NCBI GenBank assembly: GCA_016191335.1
Contig: JACPOW010000094.1
Location: 1-40,754, forward strand
Source: Elusimicrobiota bacterium
Lineage (GTDB): Bacteria; Elusimicrobiota; Elusimicrobia; UBA1565; UBA9628
Direction of reading: 5' to 3'
DNA: 40,754 nucleotides
Under the pieces are notes generated by a model. That model saw only the letters and a list, made by a program, of their open reading frames with translations, ran no database searches and was not told the origin of the DNA. Position numbers and translations under genes: made by a program. Of this stretch, positions 1 through 7,845 are shown one piece after another (position 1 is the stretch's first letter; each line of letters starts with the position of its first letter).

Positions 1-1
1 G

Positions 2-46
2 TCGCGATACTTCGACGAACTGGGAGTGCCGCGGCTTGCCGCCTGA
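2..46 (+). CDS. Group II intron reverse transcriptase/maturase, C-terminal fragment (5' truncated by window)
   Basis: Only the last 14 codons are in the window, reading SRYFDELGVPRLAA and then TGA at 44-46. The frame is chosen because it ends immediately upstream of an intron domain V, which is where the domain IV-encoded maturase of a bacterial group II intron ends. The protein would be the intron's reverse transcriptase and splicing cofactor. The fragment is too short to identify by itself; the call depends on the adjoining RNA structure. Confidence 0.6.
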   Translation, partial: SRYFDELGVPRLAA

Positions 47-62
47 TCGGAAGCCTTTTCAA

Positions 63-92
63 CCGCCGGATGCGGACCCGCATGTCCGGTGG
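63..92 (+). ncRNA. Group II intron domain V (catalytic hairpin)
   Basis: An 8-bp outer stem (63-70/85-92) contains one G-U pair in the CGC triad. A TG bulge lies at 83-84, and a 4-bp inner stem is capped by GACC at 75-78. This is the standard domain V layout, the active-site element of the ribozyme. Confidence 0.8.
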
Positions 93-141
93 TGTGGGAG
101 GGGACGGCCGGGGCTAATCCCGGCCGCCCCTATCCCGATTT

Positions 142-1572
142 TCAGCGGAGCTCGCGGGCGGCGAGCCAGGGGGGCGGGGCGCTCGCGCGCCGCGCGAAGA
201 CGAGCGCCCGGCCGTCGCGGTAGACGAGGGCCCACCGCTCCCGGGGCATGAAGGCGACGTGGTAGGGAAGGCCGGTCGATTCCTCGAACAGGGGCAGGTC
301 CTCCATCAGGGCGATGTCGATGCCGCGGCGGTCGAGGAAGGCCTGCCAGTCCGCCGGCGAGGCCAGGGCGTCGCCGGTCTCCTTCAGAAGGTCGTGGAAG
401 AGATAGCGTCCGTCCTGGAAGACGAGCCAATCCGGGTGCAGGCGCCAGCCCAGGTAGCCGCCCCAGCCCCAGGGGTTGTACAGGGCGCGCCGCGGGAGCT
501 CGGGCGTCTGCCGGGCCAGGAACTCGGCGGCGCCGCGCGCGATGAAATGGTCGTTGAAGGCCGTCCGCCCGAGGCCGTAGCCCGCGGCGCAGTACAACGA
601 GAACGCCCCGAACACGGCGATCAGGCCCAAGGCCGCGCGGCGCCGGAGAGGCGAGGCCGCGAGGCCCGCGTCCTTCAGGAAGGCGACGGTCAGAGGGACG
701 GCGCAGGTCACGGCGTAGGCCGCCATCCGGGAATGGCGGGAGGCGGCGAAGCCGAAGAACAGCACGGCGGCCAGCGGGCCGAGCGGCGGGCGGCGGCCGT
801 GCCGCAGCGAGAGCAAAGCGGCGCCGCAGGCGGAGAACAGCGCGATCCAGAAAGGCCAGTGCCAGGGGTCGTCGAAGCGGACGGGCCGCCACTCGCTCAG
901 GCGCAGGCCGATGTTCCCGGAGTCCCGCCAGTGCGTCCAGAGGACCCCGAGGCCGGCGGGGCCCTGGACCTGGAGCAGGCAGCCGAGGAGGGCGGCGGCC
1001 AGGTGCCGCCAGGCGCCGTAGAGCCCGATGAGGACGAGGCCGTAGACGAAGCCGGGGTGGAGGTTGGCCCAGACGCAGAACAGCGCGGCGCACCAGGCGG
1101 GGCCGGGGACGGCGAGCCCGAGGCGGCGGCGCTCGAGGGCGAGGAAGACCAGGCCGAAGCCGAGCAGCGAGAACAGCTCGGGGCGGATGTCGGAGCGCGT
1201 CAGGCTCGCCGCGCCCCACAGCGCCAGCGCGGCCGAGCTCGTCGGCGCGTCGGCCTCGTACAGCTCGAGGCTCTTGAGGAGGAGCCAGGCCGAGGCGCCG
1301 ATCATCGCCGCCTTGAACAGCCACAGCGCGTGCATGCCGCCGGCGCGGTGCAGGGCGCCGAAGACCAGCTGGCAGGCCCATTCGAAGTCGGCCCACGGCG
1401 CGCCGGCGCGCGTCGACGACAGCCAGTCCGCCGTCGGGATGGACAGGGTCTCGCGCATGCGCCGGGCGGCGCTGAGGTGCCAGAACAGGTCGGGGTTGGA
1501 CAGGGGCAGGAGCGCGACCGGGACGACGGTCAGGAGGCCGAGACGGCGGACGAGCGCGTCGCGGTCCTTCAT
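142..1572 (-). CDS. Multi-spanning membrane protein, GT39/oligosaccharyltransferase-like
   Basis: 476 residues, very hydrophobic, about ten predicted membrane segments. The N-terminus has NPDLFWHLSAARRM and, some 30 residues on, GAPWADFEWACQL. This D-x-W-H followed by W-x-x-x-EW pattern recurs in bacterial membrane proteins related to PMT-type (GT-C) glycosyltransferases. The C-terminal third has NPWGWGGYLGWRL and VFQDGRYLF, also typical of that group. The substrate cannot be told. It is the last gene of a three-gene minus-strand operon; its ATG (1572) overlaps the preceding stop as ATGA, so that start is preferred over in-frame upstream codons that lie inside the neighbour. The stop lies two bases from the inferred group II intron end. 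Confidence 0.75.
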   Translation of the reverse strand: MKDRDALVRRLGLLTVVPVALLPLSNPDLFWHLSAARRMRETLSIPTADWLSSTRAGAPWADFEWACQLVFGALHRAGGMHALWLFKAAMIGASAWLLLKSLELYEADAPTSSAALALWGAASLTRSDIRPELFSLLGFGLVFLALERRRLGLAVPGPAWCAALFCVWANLHPGFVYGLVLIGLYGAWRHLAAALLGCLLQVQGPAGLGVLWTHWRDSGNIGLRLSEWRPVRFDDPWHWPFWIALFSACGAALLSLRHGRRPPLGPLAAVLFFGFAASRHSRMAAYAVTCAVPLTVAFLKDAGLAASPLRRRAALGLIAVFGAFSLYCAAGYGLGRTAFNDHFIARGAAEFLARQTPELPRRALYNPWGWGGYLGWRLHPDWLVFQDGRYLFHDLLKETGDALASPADWQAFLDRRGIDIALMEDLPLFEESTGLPYHVAFMPRERWALVYRDGRALVFARRASAPPPWLAARELR

Positions 1573-3008
1573 CGGAGCAGGTGCAGGCCGGGACGGATCT
1601 CGAGAAGGTCGCCGTCCGGGACCCCCAGCGCGGCGAAGGGGCGCTCTTGGGGCAGGGCGTTGAGCCCCTCCAGCGAGACGAGCCAGACCCGCCGGCCCGC
1701 GGCGCGCAGCGCGCGCACGCGCGCGGCGTCCGCGGTCGCCAAAGACGGGTCCACGAAGCAGAGGGTGAAGGCCTCCAGGCGCAGCGGCCCCACGGTCAGG
1801 GCCGGCGGGAACCGGAACAGGGCGAAGCCGTCGCGCATGAGGACCCCGCCCAGGGCGTCGAAGGCGCCGCGGTCGAGGGCGTGCAGCACCGTCGCGCCGG
1901 TGTTCGGGTCGGCGAAGACGAGGGCGTCGGACGGACCGGCGCGGCGGCTCAGGTCGCCGACGGACTCCGCGAGGTAGCCGCTCAGGTCCCGCTCCCGGCG
2001 GGCCAAGGTCAGCAGCGGGTCCGCGGCGGCCCACGCGAGCGCGACGGCCAGGGCGCCGCGCGCGGCCCGGGAGCGCGCGGACGCGCAGCCCGCGGCGGCG
2101 AGGGCCAGGTAGGCCGGCAGGAGAGGGAGCGCGTGGCGGGGGAGCAGCAGGACGCTCTCGGCGCGGTGGACGGCGAACAGCGTGAGCAGGGGCGGGACCG
2201 AGGCCAGCGCCGCCAGCCGGACGAAGCCCGTCAGCGGCCCGGCGCGCAGGGCCGCGGCCGCGCCGAGCACGACGAGCGCCGGATAAAGGTACAGGCCGGG
2301 GCCCTGGGCCTGATGGAAGCTGCGCGCGATCAGGGCGAGCGCGCTCCAGGCGACCTCATAATGGAAGCCGCCGGCGGTGGAGACCTGGAGGTGCCACCAG
2401 CCGAGCCACGCGGCCAGGGCCAGCCACGACGGGACCAAGGCGCGCGCCAGCGCGGCCGTCCTCCCGCGCCGCTCGAGGGCGACGAAGGCGAGCTGGGCCA
2501 GGCCGACGAGCCAGGCGTGCGGATAGGCGAGCTGGAAGGCGGCCTGCGCCGCGGCGTACGGCCGGGGGTCCTCCGTCTCCAGCCAATGGTCGAACGCGAG
2601 CCAGCACAGCAGGCCCAGCAGCACGGCGAGGGAGTACGGCCGCAAGGTGACGGAGAAGCTGACGAGCGGCATCGAGACCGCGAGCAAGGCCCCCCACCAC
2701 GCGCCGAGCCCGGGCGCGCGGCGCTCGCCGATGCGGACGGCGGCGGCGACCGACAGCACGCCCCACGCCAGCGGCAGGAGGCGCAGGGCGGCCAGGTCTC
2801 CGGTCGCGCGCGCGGCGAGGAAATCCGCGGCGTAGTCCAGCGGCGGCTGGAGCGGGCCGATGCCCGCGACCGCCCGCGCCGCCTCGCCCGCCGAGGGGCG
2901 GGTCACGGCGTACAGCTGGAGGAGGTCGTCGATGTAGGGGAAGCGCGAGCCGAGCATGCTTCCGCGGACGATCAGGGCCAGCCCCGCCAGCGCCGCGGTC
3001 GCCCTCAT
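1569..3008 (-). CDS. GT39-family-like membrane glycosyltransferase
   Basis: 479 residues with an N-terminal membrane anchor, then RFPYIDDLLQLYAV and GPLQPPLDYAADF. This acidic first-loop motif plus a P-L-x-Y/D segment is usual in GT-C enzymes that transfer sugars from polyprenyl-phosphate donors at the outer face of the inner membrane. About ten hydrophobic helices follow, then a soluble C-terminal part with LVFADPNTGATVLHAL. The start at 3008 overlaps the upstream stop (ATGA) and the end overlaps the downstream start (ATGA), so all three genes are probably translationally coupled. Donor and acceptor are not identifiable from sequence. Modification of exported or pilus proteins is possible given the nearby pilus operon, but that is inference. 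Confidence 0.75.
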   Translation of the reverse strand: MRATAALAGLALIVRGSMLGSRFPYIDDLLQLYAVTRPSAGEAARAVAGIGPLQPPLDYAADFLAARATGDLAALRLLPLAWGVLSVAAAVRIGERRAPGLGAWWGALLAVSMPLVSFSVTLRPYSLAVLLGLLCWLAFDHWLETEDPRPYAAAQAAFQLAYPHAWLVGLAQLAFVALERRGRTAALARALVPSWLALAAWLGWWHLQVSTAGGFHYEVAWSALALIARSFHQAQGPGLYLYPALVVLGAAAALRAGPLTGFVRLAALASVPPLLTLFAVHRAESVLLLPRHALPLLPAYLALAAAGCASARSRAARGALAVALAWAAADPLLTLARRERDLSGYLAESVGDLSRRAGPSDALVFADPNTGATVLHALDRGAFDALGGVLMRDGFALFRFPPALTVGPLRLEAFTLCFVDPSLATADAARVRALRAAGRRVWLVSLEGLNALPQERPFAALGVPDGDLLEIRPGLHLLR

Positions 3009-4414
3009 CGCGGCTCGTAGACGAAGGCGCGCTCGTCCGGCTCGTCGTGGATCCGGCGGAACAGCTTCGGGTCCTCGAGCCGGCGGTGGACGCGCTCCAC
3101 CTCGCGGCGGGGGACGGCGTCGGCGTCGGCGAGCAGGCCGAAGTCGAGGCCCTCGACGCGCAGGACGTAGGTCACGCGCGCGGCCTTGAGCGCGGCGGCG
3201 AACCCCGCGTCGCTCTCGACGGAGGGCAGGGGCAGGTTCGGCAGGCCGGACAGCCATCCGTCACGCACGGGAGTGGCGCTGGTGAGCAGGCCCGGCCCCG
3301 GGCGCGCGGCGAGCCAGGCGTAGGTCTTCTTCAGCTCGGGCTCGGCCCACGGGCTCGGGCGGCCGAGGCGCGGCAAGGTCTGCGCCCCGAGCTGGAGGAC
3401 GAGCAGGACGGCGAGCGCGGGCTTGGCCGCGCGGCCCAGGCCGGCGGCCAGCGCCCACAGCAGCAGCGGCAGCAGCGGGATCAGGTAGCGCTCGTACTGC
3501 CAGCCCCAGACGGCGAGCATCAGGGCCGTGCCGGCCAGCGCGAGCGCGGCCGGGTCCTCGCGCCGGGCGCGCAGGGCGAGGATCATCCCGCGGACGACGA
3601 CGGCGCACAGGGCCGCGCCGAGGACGAGGGCGAGGGGCCCCGCGGAGAGCGCGGGCGGGGTGAAGCTCCCGCCCCACTCGGCGGCGTAGAAGCGCGCGTT
3701 CGAGGCGGCGACGCGGAGGAGCTTGGCCGGCGCGCCGGCGCCGTAGGTGAAGGAGAACATGCTGAACTTGTCCACGGAATGGATCTTCGACCAGGACCAA
3801 AGCGACCAGGCGCCGAAGGCCAGGACCGGAGGCAGCAACGCCGGCAGAGCCTCGCGAGGGGTTCGTTTCCTAAGGAATACCGCGAGGGCGGGCAGCGCGC
3901 TCACCCCGGCCGTGCGCGTGAGCAGAAGCAGCGCCGAGGCGAGCCCGGCGGCGAGAGGCCGCCCCGCGTCGGCGGCCATCAACAAACCCAGAAGGGCCAG
4001 CGTGAACGGCGCCTCCGACATCACGGTCCCGGACTGCGACAGGACGAGCGGGGAGGAGGCGAGGAGCGCGGCGGCCAGCAGCGCCGTCGTCTCGTCCGTC
4101 CTCCGGCGCAGCCACAGCCACAGCGCCGCGGGGACGAGGGCCAGGACCAAGGCCGAGGCGGCCTGGAAAAGCCCCGTGCCTTCGGTGAGCCAGGAGAGCG
4201 GCGCGAGCAGGGCGGGCCAGGCGGGATTGACCATCGTCAGCGGCGGGCACCCCGGGGAGGTGAGCAGGCAGTAGCGGCCCGAGGCGAGGGCGCGCGCGCC
4301 GACGAGATACAGGACGTCGTCCTGCTGGCGGCCGAAGTACTGGGCCGGCGCGAAGGCCAGCACCAGGAGCGCGCACGCGGCGAGGACGAAGGCGGAGCGC
4401 GGGGGGATGTTCAA
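3005..4414 (-). CDS. GT39-family-like membrane glycosyltransferase, first gene of operon, TTG start
   Basis: 469 residues. The signal-anchor-like N-terminus is followed by GRQQDDVLYLVGARALASG and NPAWPALLAPLSWL, matching the acidic loop and the proline-rich second-helix region of bacterial GT-C enzymes. About ten membrane helices follow, with a short hydrophilic C-terminus (residues ~400-469). The only start giving the whole first helix is TTG at 4414; the next candidate, a GTG, would cut into it. The start lies just 5 nt after the 3' CCA of tRNA-Ser, so the mRNA appears to begin as a tRNA transcript, and no free Shine-Dalgarno sequence exists outside the tRNA. Its stop overlaps the next ATG. 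Specificity unknown. Confidence 0.72.
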   Translation of the reverse strand: MNIPPRSAFVLAACALLVLAFAPAQYFGRQQDDVLYLVGARALASGRYCLLTSPGCPPLTMVNPAWPALLAPLSWLTEGTGLFQAASALVLALVPAALWLWLRRRTDETTALLAAALLASSPLVLSQSGTVMSEAPFTLALLGLLMAADAGRPLAAGLASALLLLTRTAGVSALPALAVFLRKRTPREALPALLPPVLAFGAWSLWSWSKIHSVDKFSMFSFTYGAGAPAKLLRVAASNARFYAAEWGGSFTPPALSAGPLALVLGAALCAVVVRGMILALRARREDPAALALAGTALMLAVWGWQYERYLIPLLPLLLWALAAGLGRAAKPALAVLLVLQLGAQTLPRLGRPSPWAEPELKKTYAWLAARPGPGLLTSATPVRDGWLSGLPNLPLPSVESDAGFAAALKAARVTYVLRVEGLDFGLLADADAVPRREVERVHRRLEDPKLFRRIHDEPDERAFVYEPR

Positions 4415-4419
4415 AAAAA

Positions 4420-4508
4420 TGGCGGAAGAGGAGGGATTCGAACCCTCGAGGGCTGTTAACCCTACACGATTTCCAGTCGTGCGCCTTCGACCACTCGGCC
4501 ACCCTTCC
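4420..4508 (-). tRNA. tRNA-Ser (anticodon GGA)
   Basis: Read on the minus strand, the acceptor GGAAGGG pairs with CTCTTCC (one G-U). The D-arm has GGCCGAGTGG, the anticodon stem CACGA/TCGTG encloses loop CTGGAAA with anticodon GGA, the long variable arm is typical of serine tRNA, the T-arm has GGTTCGAATCC, and CCA is encoded. It reads UCC and UCU codons. A TATAAT box lies 10 nt upstream. A run of seven T directly after CCA runs into the next gene's TTG start. Confidence 0.96.
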
Positions 4509-4518
4509 TACGCCAAGG

Positions 4519-4524
4519 ATTATA
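4519..4524 (-). promoter_or_regulatory. -10 box TATAAT for tRNA-Ser and the downstream membrane-protein operon
   Basis: A perfect TATAAT on the minus strand, 10 nt before the tRNA 5' end. The -35 position (about 4542-4547) reads CGGTTC, a poor match. That position forms one arm of a small hairpin, CGGTT-TGAG-AACCG (4534-4547), which could be an operator. Confidence 0.6.
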
Positions 4525-4642
4525 GCGCATTTTCGGTTTGAGAACCGCCCCCGTCAAAAAAGCGTCACATATCGCTCACCCGCAGGCCATGGGCGCCAGT
4601 CGCCTTCCTGTCATATCATCCACATATTCTCCATAAGGGGCC

Positions 4643-4670
4643 TTGATTATTCCCGGAAGGGGGCTACACT
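4643..4670 (+). promoter_or_regulatory. Candidate promoter upstream of the pilus operon (TTGATT-16-TACACT)
   Basis: TTGATT (4643-4648), a 16-bp spacer, TACACT (4665-4670). It would start transcription near 4677 and give the receiver gene a leader of about 40 nt. A second -10-like site lies closer to the gene. Confidence 0.5.
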
Positions 4671-4701
4671 GTGCCACCGAGTCCGCAAGAGGCGGCCAAT
4701 C

Positions 4702-4710
4702 TGATAGTAT
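4702..4710 (+). promoter_or_regulatory. Extended -10 promoter for leaderless start of the receiver gene
   Basis: TGATAGTAT at 4702-4710 fits an extended -10 (TG-n-TAnnnT). It ends 8 nt before the ATG at 4719, so the transcript would begin at or within a few bases of the start codon. No Shine-Dalgarno sequence precedes this ATG. Confidence 0.5.
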
Positions 4711-4718
4711 CCAACCCC

Positions 4719-5114
4719 ATGTCCGAGACCGAGGCGGCCCGCAAGCGGATGATCGTCATCTGCGACGACAACGCCGCGCTCGCCGCGCTGATGCAGCATC
4801 TCCTGCGCAAGCAGGGCTTCAGCGTGCTGACCGCGGGCGACGGGAGCGAGGGCCTCGACCTGCTCCGCGCGACCGCGCCGGACCTGCTCCTGCTCGATCT
4901 GGCGATGCCCGGCACCGACGGCCTGGCCGTGCTCGACGCGCTGCGCTCGCTCGAGTGCAAGCGCCCCTACACCATCGTCATCTCCGGGCAGGAAGGCAAG
5001 GACGTCCGCGCGCGGGCCTCCGACCTCGGCGCCAAGGAAGTCTGGAAGAAGCCGTTCAACGCCGCCGACCTGATCTCGCGGATCGGCGCGCTCATCGCGC
5101 AAGGGGCGATCTGA
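4719..5114 (+). CDS. Single-domain response regulator (CheY-like receiver)
   Basis: 131 residues forming one receiver domain and nothing else. The acidic pair is D16-D17 (VICDDNAA), the phospho-acceptor D60 (LLLLDLAMPG), the switch Ser S89 (IVISGQ) and the conserved Lys K111 (WKKPF). It would take phosphate from an unlinked histidine kinase and signal by protein contact. It is the first gene of the pilus/secretion operon, ending 1 nt before the ATPase start, so it probably regulates pilus function. The ATG at 4719 is chosen because an upstream in-frame GTG (4671) directly abuts a -10 box and would add a non-conserved tail. Its partner kinase is not in the window. Confidence 0.88.
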   Translation: MSETEAARKRMIVICDDNAALAALMQHLLRKQGFSVLTAGDGSEGLDLLRATAPDLLLLDLAMPGTDGLAVLDALRSLECKRPYTIVISGQEGKDVRARASDLGAKEVWKKPFNAADLISRIGALIAQGAI

Positions 5115-5115
5115 C

Positions 5116-6604
5116 ATGGAACAGGTCAAGGGCCGCGGCAAGAAGCCGCGCATGGGCGACATCCTCGTCGAGATGGGCGTCGTCACGCCCGAGCAGCTGC
5201 AGACCGCGCTGAAGCAGCCGAACCTCGAGCAGCGCCGTCTGGGGGCCGTGCTCGTCGCCCTCGGCTTCGCGCGGGAGGAGGACATCGACAAGGCGGTGAG
5301 CCAGCGTCTCGGCATCCCGTATTTCACCAGCTTCGAGGGGATGCTCGACCCTGAGGTGGCGTCCTTGGTGCCCGAGGCGATGGCCCGCAAGCTCCTGATC
5401 GTGCCCGTGATGCGGACCGAGGACGCGCTGAGCATCGGCATGATCAACCCCAGCGACACCGACGCCATCGACGAGGTGGCGCGCCTCTCCGGCCTGCACG
5501 TCCAGCCGATCATGACGACCTTGGCCAACCTGTTCGACGGCATCCAGCAGGTGTACGGCCACAAGAAGGCGGCCGCGCCCTCCGTGCCGATGATGGGCCC
5601 GAAGGACAAGGCCGCCCCGGCGCAGACCGGCGACACCGTCATCGACCTCGTCAACGGCCTGCTCCAGGAGGGCCTGGCGCGGCGCGCGAGCGACGTCCAC
5701 GTCGAGGCCGCGGGCAAGATGGTGCGCGTGCGCTTCCGCATCGACGGCATGCTCCACGACGGCGCGATCCATCCCAAGGCGCTGGAGGCGGCGATCGTGG
5801 CGCGCGTCAAGATCATGGCGAAGCTCGACATCACCGAGACCCGCCTGCCCCAGGACGGCCACATCCGCTTCACCTACGGCGGGCGCGACATCGACGTGCG
5901 CGTCTCGACCCTGCCGACGGTCCACGGCGAGAAGATCGTCATGCGCCTGCTCGACTCGAGCAAGTCGCTGCGCAAGCTCGTCGACCTGGGCATCGACCCC
6001 TCCATCCTGTCCCGGTTCAAGGAGGCCATCGGCAGCCCGAACGGCCTGATCCTCGTCACCGGCCCGACGGGCAGCGGCAAGACGACGACCCTGTACGCCG
6101 CGCTCACCGAGCTCAACCGCCCCGACCGGAACATCGTGACGCTCGAGGACCCGGTCGAGTACCAGATCGACCGCATCAACCAGATGGAGGCGTTCGCCAA
6201 GATCGGCCTGAACTTCGCCACCGGCCTGCGCGCCATCCTGCGCCAGGACCCGAACATCATCCTCGTCGGCGAGATCCGCGACCTCGAGACGGCGGAGATC
6301 GCGCTCCAGGCGTCGATCACCGGCCACCTCGTCTTCAGCACTTTGCACACCAACGACTCTGTGGCCAGCGTCCACCGCCTCTTCAACATGAACGTCGAGC
6401 CGCATCCCGATCCACGAGTGGATGTCCGTCACCCGCACCGTGCGCGAGATGATCGTGCGCAAGGCGTCCCTCGACGACCTGCGCGCGGCCGCGAACCAGG
6501 AGGGCCTGCGGACGATGCGCCAGGCGGCCGTCGAGAAGGCCATCGCAGGCGAGACCTCCCTCGACGAGGTCATGCGCCTGACCCGCGAGCAGGCGGAGAG
6601 CTGA
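5116..6604 (+). pseudogene. pilB: Type IV pilus/T2SS assembly ATPase (PilB/GspE), frameshifted with internal deletion
   Basis: Cytoplasmic motor ATPase of pilus/T2SS assembly. Residues ~1-160 are the MshEN/GspE N-domain; then come Walker A GPTGSGKT (316-323), Asp box TLEDPVEY, Walker B LVGEIRD (E386) and His box STLHTND (H411). After NVEP (~429) the frame is lost. The family's next ~100 residues, including the CxxC zinc region, are missing. The family C-terminus reappears in another frame from about 6401 (RIPIHEWM..., then MRLTREQAES) and stops at 6602-6604, overlapping the next ATG. In the original frame the reading runs on as Arg/Pro-rich nonsense, without a stop, straight into the next gene (open to 7845). 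The junction has CCGC (6400-6403), which fits both sides. It may be a real deletion or an assembly error. Confidence 0.8.
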
Positions 6605-7845
6605 TGCCCGAATACGAGTTCAAGGCCGTCGACAACCACGGCAAGTTCGTCAGCGGCGTGTCGAGCGCGACGGACCCCGCGACCCTGGGCCGCATCCTCC
6701 AGGACCAGGGCCTGTTCCTGATGGAGACCGTCGAGGTCGGCGGCAAGGCCCCGGCCGGCGAGCGCGCGGGCGCGCTGCTGGCCAAGCTGCGCGGGCTCCA
6801 GCCGAAGCCCAAGATCAGCCTCAAGGACGTGACCTTCTGCACGGCGCAGCTCGCCATCATGGTCCGCTCGGCCCTGCCCATCCTCGAGTCGCTGGAGATC
6901 CTCGGCGACCAGGCCCCGAACGCCTCCTTCCAGAAGCTGCTCAGGACCGTCGGCAAGGACGTCAGCGAGGGGATGCCTCTGTCCAAGGCCTTCGCCCAGC
7001 ACCCCGAGACCTTCGACACCATCTACGTGAGCCTCCTCGCCGCCGGCGAGGCGAGCGGCGACCTCGACATCATGCTCGAGCGCCTGGCGGCCCACCTGGA
7101 CTTCAACGTCAAGCTCAACGCGAAGATCCAGTCGGCGCTGCTGTACCCCGCCATCATCGTCATGGTGGCCCTCGCGGTGCTGACCTTCCTGGTGACCTTC
7201 GTCCTGCCCACCTTCGCCGAGATCTTCGTGCAGCTCCACATCGTCCTCCCCTGGCCGACCCGCGCGCTGATCTACGGCGGCGCCGTGCTGCGCGAGTCGT
7301 GGTACCTGTTCATCCTCGCCGCCATGGCCGCGTGGTTCTCCTTCCGGGCCTGGGCGAAGAGCCCCCGCAACGCCGAGGTCGTGGACCGCGCGCTGCTGCG
7401 CCTGCCGCTGATCGGCGTCCTGATCCGCAACATCGTCCTGACCCGCATCCTGCGGACCCTGGGCTCGCTGCTCGAGAGCGGCGTCACCATCCTGTTCTCG
7501 CTCGAGCTGGCGAAGGCCGCCGCCGGGAACCGCATCTTCGAGATGCTCCTCGAGAAGGTCGGCACCGAGGTCCGCGAGGGCAAGATCCTGTCCGTCTCCC
7601 TGTCCCAGAGCGAGTACATCCCGAAGGTCGTCATCGGCATGATCGCCACCGGCGAGAAGACCGGGACCTTGCCCGAGGTCATCAACCGGGTGGCCGGCTT
7701 CTACGAGGCCGAGACCGACACGGCCGTCAAGAACATCTTCACCGCGCTCGAGCCCCTGTTCATCGTGGTGCTCGGCATCATGGTCGGCGGCATCGCGATC
7801 TCGGTGCTGCTGCCGATGTTCGACATGGCGGGCGGCATCCAGTGA
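6604..7845 (+). CDS. pilC: Inner-membrane platform protein PilC/GspF
   Basis: 413 residues containing two T2SSF repeats. The N-terminus (MPEYEFKAVDNHGKFVSG) is the usual start of this family. The first cytoplasmic domain has the SGLP/S-E-like helix region (IMVRSALPILESLEIL) and AGEASGDLD. Membrane segments lie at roughly 178-205, 232-250 and 385-408. The second repeat repeats the pattern (ATGEKTGTLPEV). The protein anchors the assembly ATPase and turns its rotation into pilin insertion. The ATG overlaps the ATPase-frame stop by one base (TGATG), with GGAG just upstream. It appears intact, unlike the gene before it. Either PilC or GspF nomenclature would fit. Confidence 0.93.
   Translation: MPEYEFKAVDNHGKFVSGVSSATDPATLGRILQDQGLFLMETVEVGGKAPAGERAGALLAKLRGLQPKPKISLKDVTFCTAQLAIMVRSALPILESLEILGDQAPNASFQKLLRTVGKDVSEGMPLSKAFAQHPETFDTIYVSLLAAGEASGDLDIMLERLAAHLDFNVKLNAKIQSALLYPAIIVMVALAVLTFLVTFVLPTFAEIFVQLHIVLPWPTRALIYGGAVLRESWYLFILAAMAAWFSFRAWAKSPRNAEVVDRALLRLPLIGVLIRNIVLTRILRTLGSLLESGVTILFSLELAKAAAGNRIFEMLLEKVGTEVREGKILSVSLSQSEYIPKVVIGMIATGEKTGTLPEVINRVAGFYEAETDTAVKNIFTALEPLFIVVLGIMVGGIAISVLLPMFDMAGGIQ

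Larger units (their letters stand above)
1..139 (+). mobile_element. 3' end of a group II intron (class C-like), 5' part outside window
   Basis: Seen: a maturase C-terminus ends at 46, followed by a domain V fold. CCGCCGGA (63-70) pairs with TCCGGTGG (85-92). The inner stem 71-74/79-82 closes a GACC loop, and the usual two-base bulge (TG, 83-84) lies on the 3' side. The catalytic triad reads CGC (64-66) with a G-U wobble at 65/90. Domain VI follows as a hairpin, 105-112 with 119-126, and the intron probably ends in CCCGAT at 139. Known: a CGC triad is typical of class C introns. Inferred: the 3' splice site is at about 139/140. The intron therefore sits antisense, two bases beyond the stop codon of the membrane protein gene that ends at 142. 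Confidence 0.82.

Noticed and set aside
4552-4557. TTGACG as -35 of the tRNA promoter
   Set aside because: 27 bp from TATAAT, too far for a normal spacer.
4671-4718. GTG at 4671 as start of the receiver gene
   Set aside because: It touches a -10 box (TACACT, 4665-4670), so it could not be in the mRNA from that promoter, and the extra 16 residues do not belong to a receiver domain.
5092-7239. Long minus-strand open frame antisense to the pilus genes
   Set aside because: Composition (Asp/Val/Leu/Gln/His-rich) is that of a reverse-strand shadow; the plus-strand families are unmistakable.
5116-7845. One 909-codon open frame taken as a genuine ATPase-platform fusion protein
   Set aside because: The ~68 residues between the two parts are Arg/Pro-rich out-of-frame translation; the true ATPase C-terminus is in another frame and the second protein has its own ATG and Shine-Dalgarno-like site at 6604.
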